Shown piece by piece: positions 9,807 to 20,697 of a DNA stretch of 28,033 nt. The notes beneath the pieces were generated by a model. It was not told the origin of the DNA. It ran no database searches and was given only the letters and a program-made list of their open reading frames with translations. The DNA is from Setomelanomma holmii (Eukaryota > Ascomycota > Dothideomycetes > Pleosporales > Phaeosphaeriaceae), in the NCBI GenBank assembly GCA_010015745.1, contig ML978366.1, forward strand, positions 1 through 28,033. Reading direction: 5' to 3'. The stretch's first letter is position 1, and every line of letters starts with the position of its first letter. A program made the translations under genes and the position numbers.

Positions 9807-10668
9807 TTATCCAAGGATTGATCCCTTCTCCCTCAACGCAATCAACCTCTCCGGCGTAACAACGCTCAAACTCAACGCACCACCAATAATGATTCCCAAC
9901 AACAGCACAATCAACAAATGCTCCACTCCAATCTTTTCTTTGGCCGCTGCGCCTTCTTCCGCAATCTTTCCAGCCTTCCCAACCATCTTCTTCAACGGCT
10001 TAACGCCCTTCTTTTGCGCGAACTCATATCCCCTCTTCATCCCCGGCAACCCATCGATACTCAACTGACTCTTCCACGCCCAGTAGTAATCCATACTCTC
10101 CTCCTCGTTGCCCGCGTTGTACTTGGCTTCCTTTTTCGCAAAGTGGTCGTCTAAGATAGGTCTATGCCCCACGAAATCATAGTACGGAACACTAAACCCA
10201 CAACTCGTCGCGCACTGATCCACATCCACGACGATAATGCTCCTACTTCCCGGCTTCAGCGGGACTTTGTGCTCTTCCACAAAGGCGCTGAATCCTGGAC
10301 TGCCGTTTTCGAGAGCGTGCCCTTTTCCCCACAGGCGCACGATTTTAGGTGGCCCGATAAAAGCCATGAACATTACCACGATCCGGGCGTTATCCGGCTC
10401 GTGCAGGTGCGCGTGGGTTTCGACGCCGGAGCCGGTCAGGTCCATGTACCAGAATCGCGTGGGCGAGAGGATACCGTAGTTGTTGCCGCCTTTGGGGGAG
10501 ATGTTGATATGGCCGGAGCCAGAGAGGGGGGCTGTGCCGCTGTGAAGAAAGTCTAGTGAGTGTGGTTTTAGGGTGTAGGACTGGAGGTGAGGCTTACACC
10601 CAGAGCATTTGTTGCTCCATTATCCATGGCCTGAGCGAGTCGGGTATGGTTTCGTAGAAGACGCCCAT
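9807..10668 (-). CDS. PNPOx-like (FMN-binding split barrel) protein with C-terminal membrane helix
   Basis: Two exons (10668-10598 and 10539-9807) joined over a 58-nt intron (GTAAGC...CACAG) encode 267 residues. The N-terminus (MGVFYETIPDSLRPWIMEQQ, then GHINISPKGG and a YMDLTGSGVETHAH segment) is characteristic of the putative pyridoxamine-5'-phosphate-oxidase family of fungi, a split-barrel FMN fold. Mid-protein features include IVVMFMAFIGPPKIVRLWG and a conserved SCGFSVPYYDF. Near the C-terminus lies one strong hydrophobic helix (LLIVLLLGIIIGGALSL), suggesting tail anchoring. The substrate is unknown; family members are oxidoreductase-like, and real PNPO activity is doubtful. The gene is convergent with the Zn2Cys6 gene, 159 bases away. 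Confidence 0.88.
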
Positions 10669-11380
10669 AGTTGCAATGGGAAAGATACAGTTGGGAGATG
10701 AAGATGGACGGTCTCCTTGCTAGGACCAGGGTTATATCAATTGAAGTTTGTCTTGATCAGAAGGAAGCTCAGATGGCTAGACCGACGGTCATAGAGCTTG
10801 AGTGCTGTGATACACACTTTCCCCATCAGGCGTCCTCACCAGTCATAATCCGCGGCCGGTATCGGAGATCAGCGCATTCACGTAACAATCTGAAATAGGT
10901 ACGATGTGACGAGACAAGTGGTTGATGTATTCTAGGAATATGAGATGTGCCATTGATTTTGCGTTGTTGCTTATCCGACGGAATGCGTCGTTGCTAGTGC
11001 AGCGGGGTTCAGCGCAGGACGTTGGAGACAGGTTGGGGAAGCGGCTTCGGGAGTAGGTCGTTTGATTCGTCTTAGCGCTGTTTGGTTTTGCCAAGCCGCG
11101 CTCTCCTCCACTAAACTTAACCTTGGAATGCTTCCTAACGTGTTTGAATTGCACAATGCCTATTCCCTCCTTCAAAGTTCATCTCATCCTGTATCCTGCA
11201 CGGTCGCTGAGATGTCGGCGATGCATCGTGCCTGGCTACATTTGAACGGCTTATCGCATGCGATTGGTCGGTCACGCTGTCCAGTCGTGGGCGCTGTCGC
11301 CCTTGTCCATCAGCCGAGCGGCAGTGGCAGCAGGGACAACCCCACCACAACCACACTGATATTCTGCTTGTTTCGTGGAG
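10669..11380. other. Intergenic region, nothing recognised
   Basis: About 710 bases lie between the start of the PNPOx-like gene (minus) and the HET pseudogene (plus). Several short open frames overlap on both strands, but none shows a recognisable motif or a coherent exon structure. It probably contains both promoters. Confidence 0.4.
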
Positions 11381-13594
11381 ATGACGGCTGTATCGCAACT
11401 ATACGCTAATCTGGGACTTGGCGCAGGCTCAGAGAATGTCCGTGTTCTGCAACTGCACGCGCCCGCCGCCAAAGCTGGAGACGATACGCCTGAGCCTGCG
11501 GTAAAGGCTCTGATAGGATCTCTGCAAGTCATCGATCTCAACAGGACGCCGCACTTCAATGCATTGTCGTATATATAGTGCGAACAGACCGCCAACGATC
11601 CGACAATCACCATCAACGACATCGACATTACCATCACGAGGAGTTGTCACGATGCCTTGATCTGTTGAGGAAACATTTCGGCAGTATCAGCATCTGGGTT
11701 GATAGGATCTGTATCAATCAGAGCGACGACGATGAACGATCTCATCAGGTCGGACTGATGGGCCTGATTTATAGAAGAGCTCGTACAGTCTTCATTTGGC
11801 TCGGCACAGAAGATCGCGTCGGACGCGCTTTGCGCTACCTCGACGAGAGTTCAGAGGTATACAGATCACACGGCGGCCGGAGAATCAGAGTTATCGTGGC
11901 GGACTGGTACTGTCTTGACGCATTGCTGAAGCGAGCCTGGTGGCATCGTGCCTGGCAAGCTTCCCCTACTTTGACAACCCATGACCAGTGCTGAACTATA
12001 CAAATAGGACCTTTCAGGAGCTGGTCTTGGCCCGCAGGCCCATTCTTTTGACCCCCAGCTATCAGTTAGGTTGGCGACAACTAAGTTGCAAACCCTTGCA
12101 TATGCCAACGAAGAATCGCTACCATCCTAACGCATCATCGACTCGTGATCCTCCTGATACTGTAGATGAGCTGGCGAGTACTGTCCAATCTTGGAGAGCA
12201 GCTTCATTGTCAGATTTCGGAAATCCTATGAGCACCAGACTGATGTATTTACGCGTGCTTCTGCTGGATCTATGGGCTTTTTATGATTACGTATTGCATC
12301 TCTGCCGAGGCTGGCCCATCGTGCTCTTGCTATCCGGTGGCCTGAATGCAGCTTGCCAGGTTCTCTCTATATACGACTGCGACATCTTATCGACAATATC
12401 TGCGTTCGGGCTTCTTCAGACGCGAAGCAGAACAACAAACATCGATATTGCTGCAATTTTTGTCCGGATCCGAGAGGCTTGGATCACAATAGATTGGATA
12501 ATGATAGTGCATAATGTCGTCGCCGTGCGCGTATGTCAATCACTCTTCAACGTCTCCTTATTGGTTGCGGCCCGTCTCACTTGTTACGGAGATCTACTCC
12601 AATGGCAACGAGTCCATCGGATAGCAGTACATTGGTCTTATAGACAATCTGTTTCAACCGCGGGAGTTCTGAGAGCGCTGAGGCATCGAGACTGCCGAGT
12701 TCCTTAGGATCGCTCATACGCTTTGTATGGCGTTCTCCGCGCGCTCGGCGCTCGACGGTCGACGCCGAATTATGCCAAATCAGAGCGGCAAGTCTACCAC
12801 GAGCTCTTCCAAGACTTGATTTCATGGCAGTGGACATTTCTAGTCCTGCTGCTCGATGCTGGTTCTCCGGATCCGCAGGTGTCTCCATCATGGGTGCCAG
12901 AACGGGATCTCAACATCGAACGTCATAGGTGCAAAATGGGATATCGTCGAGTGGCATCAGCGCCTCAACCCTCAGGCTTATTCGTACGTGCGGTCTTCCG
13001 GCAGCTCGCATCAACGATTCGCTCTTGACAGTCTGCGGGACGCATTCAGACAGTGTGGCATATTGCGTTCGAATGCCAAAAACTTGTACTGAGGCCACAA
13101 AACATGCTTGTCTGAATGCGATTCGTTCCTGGCATGGGAATATGCAGTTCCATGACAGGCGTTCTAGGCAAATGGACAAGTCGCACTCACTGCAGATGAT
13201 GATACACATACTACGCGTCCAACCCTCTCCGCACCTCCAACAAGAGCTTCGAGATGTGCTTGAAGACAATTTGGAACACATTACGGAGCTTCAGCGACTT
13301 CTCGATCCAAGCATAGAGGCCTTTACTACTCCAGGCTTACTTGAGGACCTGGCAAGGCCAATCTGCGGCAAGCGCGTACTATTCATCACTCGGACTGGCC
13401 ATATAGGTACTGGTCCGCTTTGGATGCAGCCAGGTGATGTGGTCTACCGTATCTCTGGGCTTCCGCTGCCAATGTTACTGCGAAAGCAGGATCAACCTGG
13501 CAGTTTTCGAGTTGTGGGACCTGCTGTGACATCTGAAGAGCACGAAAGGAGCTTCATGTGGTCGAGAGGGCACGAACGCATCACGCTTGTATAG
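11381..13594 (+). pseudogene. HET-domain (heterokaryon incompatibility) protein, decayed
   Basis: The HET landmarks occur in order but in several frames: FNALSYI (normally followed by Trp), then ISIWVDRICINQ, ARTVFIWLG, AWWHRAW, TFQELVLARRP, the DRSYALYGVLRALG and SPSWVPE region, and a C-terminal block (GPLWMQPGDVVYRISGLPLPMLLR). Damage: TAG at 11576-11578 where Trp is expected, a one-base frameshift near 11650, TAG at 12705-12707, and at least two more frame changes between 12930 and 13100. One intron (11955-12007) fits only with a GC donor (GCAAGC) and an AATAG acceptor with CTGAAC branch site. Intact relatives trigger programmed cell death on recognition of non-self. This copy cannot make a full protein. 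The hydrophobic middle part (12230-12600) has no clear homologue and may itself be out of frame. Confidence 0.85.
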
Positions 13595-14137
13595 GACATA
13601 CAAGACTCTGGATCATAGGGAGGAAGTCAAAGCGCTATTACAGCTTGCTGATTTGAAGCTGCATGATTGTGCGACGCTGGTTCCAACAAGTTCGTGGCTC
13701 ACTGATTCACAGCGGCGCATCGAGTTGAATGACGCATCAATGCAAGGTCGGTATGGCAATTCATCATCATGTAGTCTTTGCGGTAAGATCTTCTTTGAGT
13801 TTCTAATGTAGCCGGCCTGGTACGCCACGAGATCTACTAATCATATGGGTCAGGCATGCGCAGAATGTGACGCAGTCCAGAAAGATGCGAATCAAGTTAC
13901 GCTCTTTTGGTAGGATTGGCACGATGAGACTGGTTATGACAGTGCCAACTGTTGTAAAGTCTTACTTTCATAGACCTAGTCATCGTCATCGCTGTCGTCG
14001 CCATCACGACTCCACCGGCAGCTTGCTGTCCTCCGCCTCGAGTCGCACCTTGATTTGCGCCTTGGCCAGTACCAACATCTTGGCCAGCTCCCCGACCAGC
14101 TCCTCGACTATTATCGTCGTCATCATCATCGCCCTCA
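13595..14137. other. Region 3' of the HET pseudogene, with low-complexity DNA
   Basis: A 74-codon plus-strand frame at 13587-13811 (with a CSLCG motif) may be a degraded 3' part of the HET gene or chance. From about 13990 to 14140 the DNA is low-complexity. On the minus strand one frame reads as an Asp run (GDEGDDDDDDNS) followed by Gly/Gln repeats, which might be a lost or alternative C-terminal tail of the adjoining secreted protein gene. No firm gene call is possible. Confidence 0.35.
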
Positions 14138-14720
14138 TCACCACTCCCAGCCCCAGCCGCACCTGCCACCGCCGGCACTGCATTTCTCGCACAGGAAAGT
14201 GTAAGAAAATGAAGTTGCGTTGGCGGATACACCGTCAGGTAGCAGCCTCACAGCAAACGACCCCGTAACTTCCGGCGGATTATCCTCGTTCGTACCCTGT
14301 CTGAAACTCGCCATCACACCACCCGCGCCATCCGGCCAGACCGCAAGGATGAAATTGCCCTCCATATCTCCTGTCAGACCCATGGCGCCCCAGCCCTGGC
14401 CGTTGACCAATGGGAAGGTTAATTGGCCGATGAAGGAGCTGGGTGTCCTGGCAACGGGTGGTGTGGAGTGGAGGGACATTGCGAAGCCGAATTGTGTACG
14501 GGCGCCGAAGAAACGCTCCATTGTTAGACCGGTGGTGTGATCGACGAAGGGGGCGGAGACTTGTGAGGCGGAGGAAGTCGGTTCATCGGAGTCTTGGGCG
14601 TGGATGAGGGTGGATCGGGAGAAAAGGCATGCTAGGAAGAGTGCGAGGGAGCTGTTGAGGAAGGTTGTTGTGAGGGAGTGTAGACGAGGGAGTGGGTGGA
14701 CATCGTTGGCGGTTCCGTGT
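14138..14720 (-). CDS. Secreted CDH-cytochrome / DOMON-like protein, start uncertain
   Basis: The frame encodes a hydrophobic leader (FLNSSLALFLACLFSRSTLIHA, likely cleaved before QDSDEP) followed by a beta-rich domain. That domain has the spacing of the cellobiose-dehydrogenase cytochrome family: FVDHTTGLTMERFF, FGFAMSL, IGQLTFPLVNGQGWGAMGLTG, MEGNFILAVWPDGAGGVMASFR and a closing SYTFLCEKC with the typical Cys-x-x-Cys. Such domains bind heme b and pass electrons extracellularly. No ATG is available in frame before the leader (the nearest ATG, 14703, is out of frame), so an unseen first exon, an indel or gene decay must be assumed. The end is also uncertain: the called frame stops soon after CEKC, whereas another frame continues into an acidic Gly-rich tail. 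Confidence 0.6.
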
Positions 14721-14759
14721 GAACGCGTGCAGAAGAGACAGATTGTCGATTGTAACAAG

Positions 14760-15686
14760 AGATTTTGTTGTCAACGTGGATGATGGTGGTCCGCAAAGAG
14801 GTGGTGATCAACCTGGCTGTTACTTCGACATTATCATGTAAACTACTCATCTATCCTCCAGCAACATCAGCGTGCCGGTTACCCAGAATCCAAGGCAGTC
14901 AAAACATCACTTCAAACTTCGCGTCCTGAGCAGTACCTCGACCTCTTCTCGAAACTCGGGTCCTATCCACTAGTGCTCGCCACTTGTAGTCCGCTGTATG
15001 TTCACGCATGAAAATGCTTGTAAGGCATAACATACGATCCTTCTCTTATTGGTTGCAACGATCTGCGGGCGGCCCTCCGCTGTAGACTAGTTGCGCCACC
15101 CGCCTTTGACGTGTGTTGTCAAACGTTCATTTGGTTGGCATGGATGTTATGTGGCTTGTATGGAAGGTCGTGCCGGATCTAGAGGCGGGCGTACTCCGCA
15201 AAGAATCTGCTATTTCTCAGTACATCATCACGAATACGGAGTGATCATAAAGTATACTAGTCATACTTGACAGCGTTAATTCGGTCGCGCGCCATCGTTC
15301 CAAAAGCGCGATGGGCTCGCACAGTCCGGACAACTACATCTGAGCGAAACGATCGGAAAAGAACCGCACTTAGACAGAGTGGGAATTCTTCGTGATGCCA
15401 GGGGAGTTTAGTCGTGTTTCGCGGGGAAGTTTAGTCTCGTCTGCCAAGACCGGATGCTGAGGCACACATAGTTTCACGGCGCGGAAAGCGGAACCTGTGG
15501 CGTAACGGAGTTCCATAACCCGTGCGCGACTTAGAAACAATGAGAATCGTTCGAAAATGGAGAAGGTGGGTTCTTGGAGCACTCGAGGTCCGCATGTAGT
15601 AGTTACAATTATTGCTTAACTATTGTTCGCTTGGCATTTGGTCTTCAGTTGATACCACTGCACGTGGCAGGCTGCTCCTATCATAT
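14760..15686. other. Intergenic region, nothing recognised
   Basis: About 930 bases lie between the CDH-cytochrome-like gene and the 3' end of the small secreted protein gene. The reading frames present are short and lack recognisable domains. No repeat, tRNA or LTR terminus was seen. Confidence 0.4.
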
Positions 15687-16328
15687 CTACCACCTTATGT
15701 TCGTTCCTCCAACAACCAGGTTGCCATTGCCGGAAGCCGCATTAAATCCGGCACAATCCTGCTGAGGCCTCGTGCAGCTATTGATAACCCAGAGCAAACC
15801 CGCCGCAACGTCACGGCTATCGATAAAGTCAGCCTAACGAACCCCGATTATCTCGACAAGAAGACGTACCAGTAGCTCGACTCATCGTTACCAGTGATGC
15901 TCTGACCCGTAGCATGCGCATCGCCCGAGCGACAAAACTCAGTCACGGGCGCACCCGGGCCCTTGACACCACAGTTTGTGGTTCCGAGGTTACGAAGGTA
16001 GTTGTAGCATGCAATAATACCGTTGACGTTGGTGTAGGCACCGTCCGAGGGGCCGCAGCGCGCGTCGAACATGACGCTCATCTCGTCGCCGGCTGTGGGG
16101 TGTGTCAGCAACAGGTCTGGTAGTGTGCGAATGGAAACATTGATACGTACGGGTTGCAGGAAGGCCCATGGCGTAGAGGTCGGCGGAAGTAAGGCCGAGA
16201 GACTCGAGCGAGGGGAGACCGTCGCCTGGGATGACCTCTGCGACTTCAGCGCGGGCGCCAAGGGGGTTGGCGGAGGCGGCCTGCAGAGAGGCGAGGGCAA
16301 CGAATAGGGCGGTGAAGTATTTGGCCAT
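15687..16328 (-). CDS. Small secreted cysteine-containing protein, three exons
   Basis: Exons 16328-16151, 16092-15870 and 15816-15687 give 176 residues. The introns of 58 and 53 nt both start GTACGT; the second has a CTGAC branch site and ends GATAG. A signal peptide is clear (MAKYFTALFVALASLQAASA, cleavage likely after Ala20), followed by a short propeptide-like stretch. The mature part has seven cysteines (72, 88, 100, 113, 134, 148, 155), with an N-half RCGPSDGAYTNVNGIIACYN and a C-half SSYCRDVAAGLLWVINSC that ends in GNGNLVV. Without the second intron the frame would stop at 15848 after 140 residues. The correct donor, branch point, acceptor and added Cys residues favour the three-exon model. 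This is a secreted protein of unknown function; an effector or surface role is possible but not shown. Confidence 0.82.
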
Positions 16329-17806
16329 TTTGAATTGGGAGAAGGAGGATTAGAGCGGAACTTGGATCTTCGGATGTTGATGGATGGGAACCTGATGATG
16401 CTGGGATAAGACTGATGCTTGCCCTCTCTTATACTTCTTCATCTGTCCCTCTGATGCACCAAATGTCATTCTTCGAGGCCATGATCCCGCCGGTCAAATT
16501 TCTTCCGTTCGTAAAGCTGATTCCAATAGTAGACTCGATGTAAGGCCCACTGAGACTTCATCTCGAAGGAGAAGGTGTTGAGTTGGAAGACATTCATGTC
16601 GTCTGGTACGTGGTTCAGGCAAGCCACTTGAAGGACTGCTAGTATCGACCGGCGAACTGAAACTGTCAGCTTAGTATGCCTCGCGTTGTACAAAGTCAAA
16701 GCTTGCAACTGTGCGCACTATAGACTGCATGTTGCGCCCCCGAGCAATGTCTTTACACCTGGGCGGACCTCGGGAAGGATTGCTCAGCCTAGAAATATAT
16801 TGCTGGCTTCCGAGACAGATCCAATGATGCGGACCGGACGCAAGGACGATGGAAAAGCTTGTATACGGTCGTCGGGGCCAGAGCAGCAATCGAAATAGAT
16901 TGCAAAAAGTGGGCCTTACCCAAGGACGACTTAGCAGAGTGTATCGAGCACGTTGGCCCGTAGTCGACGAAAGAGCTCGCAGCATCAGCAGCATCAGAAC
17001 GCTTGCAATGGGACATCTGAGCACTAAGAGTTGTGCGGACGTCTGACAGGATTGTAAGGCTGCAGTGGCTCACCAGATTGTGGAAAGAGAAGCGCCTGAG
17101 TGATCAAAACCGACCACCCGTAATCTGGGTCAGAATAAGCTTCAGGTACCTGACATCGCATTCGCTTGTCTTCCTCTTTCGATATGCACGGACGCGGTCA
17201 GCCTTGCAGCGGTTGGCTGCACATTGCCCGCTTTGGATGCTCTCCGGCTATTGCCTTGACCTCCCCGAATACGAGACTCACGCGGCCAGCTCCGTTGCTG
17301 CACGTGGCATAAGGATAGTGAATGGAGCTTCATGGGAAAAGCAAGAAAAGTTATTCACCGCGGAGACTTTGCCGTCGCAGGACCTATTATAATGAATGCG
17401 GTGATGAGTGGAGGTTTGTGGATCTGCTGGTGGCTGCGATCCGTTCGGCGCCTTGGGGGCGGTTCCCGTCGGCCACCCGCCAACACGTGCATCTCGCTTC
17501 ATCGGCGTGGGCTCGGCCTTTAGGCCTCCAGCTAATCAATATGCTGCTTACTTTACACATCAACTTCACAAGGATGCGCATTTGGCAGGGTCCAAGTTCG
17601 AGAGAACCATCACTCCACGGTATGTTTGGCGTTCTTGCGGTCGAACGTGTCGGTATCCGCGGCTTGTGCACACTATGCATCCAGGGCAATCGAAGAGAGA
17701 GATGATTGCCGTACACTCTTGATTCAGATGGTCTTACGTATGCATAGTCACGAATTATGGCTTTCAAACAGATTTAATTTTGAATTATAGACTACTGATA
17801 CCGACG
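16329..17806. other. Long intergenic region with at most faint coding traces
   Basis: About 1.48 kb lie between the secreted protein gene and the 3' end of the exonuclease-like gene. A minus-strand stretch at 16466-16708 (including DDMNVFQLNTFSFEM) and a plus-strand stretch near 17530-17620 (including PPANQYAAYFTHQLHKDAHL) look somewhat protein-like, but neither connects to further exons. No transposon terminus or RNA gene was recognised. Confidence 0.35.
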
Positions 17807-18952
17807 CTACAACTTCACCGCCTTCACCGTGTCGGGTCTGTGTACACACTCGAACTCGCGATGGCCGTACGCAAACTCCAACGCATGTCGCTTAGGGTCT
17901 GTGCTCTCGATGCAGTATGAACACGGAATTGGATATCGCAGCTGAGCAGGTGGGCTCTCGGGTGGTGAATTGCGCTGTGCCTTTGCAGCATCCTTGATCA
18001 CCTCGAGACACTTCTTAGTCTTGTGCGTGTTTGCCATAGTGCTGCGAGTGGAGCTATCAGCACAATGCTCGCAACGAACAATGGCGCGACAATAATCTGC
18101 TGTGTGCTGAGACGAGTCGCAGGTGGTGCAGAAAATCTCGTTGCCATACACTACATTGCTGTTTGCGCGCAGGTGCTTCTTCAGCGCATCGTAAGCCGCA
18201 GGATTCAAATCGTGTGGATGAGGAATCGCCATCAATAACGCAGCGATCATAGTGCAGACAATGTCGTTTCCTGCATTGTGAAGACTGGGTTCAGAGATAC
18301 CAAGCTTCTCCAGTACCTGGGATAACTTGGCCTTCTTGGGCCGCTGAACGACACCGTACTCAGCGGCGAGCACTTGCGTGTCAACAGTCGCAGCCACGGT
18401 TTCAAGCTTTGCGATGTCAAATCCAAAGCGGTCCTTGGTCATTGCAACATCATTCTCGACAGCGTGACCGACGAATATGATAGGCCGGGGTCCGCGCCCA
18501 TCGAGTTGAATGAATGTCTCCCGAAGCACATTTTTCGCTTCGTCCACTGCCACAAAAGATGTCTTGCCAAATTGGAAGTCCTCGGGCGAGCCTTGACAGA
18601 AGTCTGAATTGATCATGTGAGCGTGTTCGCAGACTCGCACATGGTGCGTGGTCATAGATCGTAGCACGTCCCACGCCGAACCCTTTCGAGTGACATATCT
18701 TGGATCGAGAACGGAGATGCCGATTTCGGTAATGTAATTGGCATCGTGCTCGTACCATTCAAGGTCTATACCGACTATGAGAGCGTCGTGAAGCGCAGAT
18801 TTGGCCGCACCGGACTGGAAGGCAATCTCAATTCGATGGGCCCAGTGCTGAAGGATGGCTGTCTGGACCAAGCCATCAGACAGTGAGATGTCAAGCTGGC
18901 TCTTGAAATCGGGCGGCTGAATGTTGGAATGGAATGCTAACATGTTTGGCAA
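17807..18952 (-). CDS. Gfd2/YDR514C-like DEDDh 3'-5' exonuclease-family protein
   Basis: A single uninterrupted frame of 381 residues. The RNase H-like exonuclease motifs are present: GIDLEWYE (Asp63, Glu65) followed by ITEIGISVLD, then GHAVENDVAM (Asp168) and VDTQVLAAE (Asp191), and finally SLHNAGNDIVCT (His225, Asp230). This is the DEDDh arrangement seen in the fungal Gfd2/YDR514C-like C-terminal domain. After residue 270 there are cysteine clusters (CTTCDSSQHTADYC and CEHC), which could form a zinc knuckle for nucleic acid binding. With all five acidic/His positions kept, nuclease activity is plausible; the substrate, RNA or DNA, is unknown. The gene is intact and lies between regions of decay. 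Confidence 0.88.
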   Translation of the reverse strand: MPNMLAFHSNIQPPDFKSQLDISLSDGLVQTAILQHWAHRIEIAFQSGAAKSALHDALIVGIDLEWYEHDANYITEIGISVLDPRYVTRKGSAWDVLRSMTTHHVRVCEHAHMINSDFCQGSPEDFQFGKTSFVAVDEAKNVLRETFIQLDGRGPRPIIFVGHAVENDVAMTKDRFGFDIAKLETVAATVDTQVLAAEYGVVQRPKKAKLSQVLEKLGISEPSLHNAGNDIVCTMIAALLMAIPHPHDLNPAAYDALKKHLRANSNVVYGNEIFCTTCDSSQHTADYCRAIVRCEHCADSSTRSTMANTHKTKKCLEVIKDAAKAQRNSPPESPPAQLRYPIPCSYCIESTDPKRHALEFAYGHREFECVHRPDTVKAVKL

Positions 18953-19174
18953 ACGGAACTACTTTTGATCTGAGTCGAGTGATAGCTGGGGAAGATTTTG
19001 GCACTTGGATATAGGGTGAGCACTTAGGTAGGCTGTGTAGCAAACGGATCGCGGTGCGTATGTGAACGCACAATGTTAGTGTGAAGCTTTCACAGTGCTT
19101 GCTCGAGTTCACCTCAGATGCCAAAATGAATCATCAAAGCAGGAGCTCGAGCCTCCGGAGATCTAGAGGTCTCA

Positions 19175-19653
19175 TCAGACGGACGCCAGCTCGACAAATG
19201 AATTTGGGGCGCTCATATGCTGCAATGGCTGAAATCCGGGATTCGTGACCGTGACTGTAGAAGTGCAGCGGAACGATCGTGCAGAACCAAGAAGGCGAGC
19301 GACGACATGAGCTGCACTGACATCATGTGCCTCATGAGATGGATGAATAGGACCACATTTAAGACAACACTGCGCGGTGACCATTACCACTCCGAGTAAT
19401 TTTAAGACCCTATCTTCATGTATGCCCAGCACGTGATCGTCGGGACCGTAGAACGCCAAGTAGCTTTCACCTGGGTCGAAATATCCCTTCTTGAAGCGAT
19501 TCTTCCTCAACTGATATCGAAGGTGCGGGCGACTTGTTTCTTGTCCCGGTTCAAGTCTTCCAGCGATTTGTTCTAGTCCAAGCTCAGCGGACCTATGCCT
19601 GGAAGTAAGATTTTGAGCAATGTATTGTCGGCTGCAGAACGGTGTCTCTGTCT
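19175..19653 (-). pseudogene. Unassigned coding-like exon or gene remnant
   Basis: A minus-strand frame is open from an acceptor-like CCACTAG (ending about 19654) to about 19175. It reads as ordinary protein, including ETPFCSRQYIAQNLTSRHR, AELGLEQIAGRLEPG, LRYQLRKNRFKKGYFDPGE and YLAFYGPDDHVLGIHEDR, and then becomes Cys/His-rich. No ATG opens the frame and no family is recognised. The composition (charged residues, few rare residues) is more coding-like than the other strand. It could be the last exon of a gene whose upstream exons lie at 19690-20280, or a relic. The 3' part may contain a further intron. Confidence 0.4.
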
Positions 19654-19689
19654 AGTGGTATAAAACTAGTCGGTGTCTAATCTGCCTCA

Positions 19690-20280
19690 TGCAAGCATGC
19701 TGCAGATATAGCCTGGCACTCTACTGTGGTAGAAGTGGAAATTGACCGCCAGCATTCGTAGTGCAACAATTCTCATGTTCACGAGCTTCACGTCCAAGAA
19801 TCGGGTCAGGAAAGACTTTCCAACGTACTTTGGGCCGCTACCATACATGGCAATGACGATACGTGGAACAATTCGGAGTACTCAGGTGGGATATTTCTAG
19901 AAACCAGATTGAAGCGTCTGTCAGGTAGTCAAGTATCAGACAAATACGTGACGAGATCTCGAGCAATTGTGTTGATCGCACAAAAATGCGGTCATGGCAT
20001 ATAGCTGATTCGATGACGTGATTGGGGCGATCCGTATGACGGTGTACATTGGTCACAAAACATTGAGGGCGTCCATAAGGTGGCCTTGAAGGAAAGTACG
20101 GCGCGGATGTCGCGCACGATGCAAGCAGTTTCCGCACGGATTCGGCCGACAATCCTGGAGTGTCCCACTCCCCTTCCTACTCTTCTTGCAAAACATCTAG
20201 TTCTTCATCATCGGCGCAAGATAGATGCTCTTCAAGCTCGCATTAGTAAATTTTCAAGGTATTTGAGATGTTAACTGCTG
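19690..20280 (-). pseudogene. Unassigned coding-like segments, broken
   Basis: Two minus-strand stretches look protein-like. At about 20220-19990 one frame reads ADDEELDVLQEE, then TAG, then GEWDTPGLSAESVRKLLAS and onward to a His-rich region. At about 19860-19690 a 56-codon frame includes RIVIAMYGSGPKYVGKSFLT, which matches a Walker A pattern (GxxxxGKS), and continues NMRIVALRMLAVNFHFYHS. Stops and frame changes prevent a single model. They may be exons of one decayed gene together with the 19175-19653 segment. No family is assigned and the P-loop match could be chance. Confidence 0.3.
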
Positions 20281-20697
20281 GACCAAATGATGGATTCACC
20301 AACGGAAGACGATCATTGTCATCTATTGCCCGGCGTTGCGGATGCAGGAACACATCTCTTGGTTCCTGTGCAAGCTCATAAGTGCAATTGCGCAGGTCGT
20401 GTGGAGGATCGCGGAACCGGAATTCGGGCCTTGCATCATATCGTGTGAGACGGGTAGTTAATGGTAAGCTTGTAGTACTTACTGTTCGGGTAGGAACGGT
20501 GTAACGTAACTACGAGATGAGGCATGGCGACGATATGCTTGCCGGGAAGCGTCAGATGTGAAGCTCCAATGCCTGTTGTGAATATTTACATTGGTCTACC
20601 AGTGACACAATTCTATCTCCTAGGTTGAATAGCATACTTTCTTTGCGTCAGCAGTATTCGACCCCTATCTTCTTTCCTACATTAGACCCTAATGATG

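Noticed and set aside
13990..14140. Trinucleotide-rich tract considered as a repeat array or CRISPR-like element
   Set aside because: It is simple GAT/GAC low complexity without regular spacers, and the genome is eukaryotic.
15612..15875. Plus-strand frame of 87 codons
   Set aside because: It is antisense to exon 3 and the second intron of the small secreted protein gene, which has signal peptide, splice and cysteine evidence.
17408..17722. 104-codon plus-strand frame with a protein-like middle
   Set aside because: No start context, splice partner or recognisable domain; several other frames cover the same stretch.
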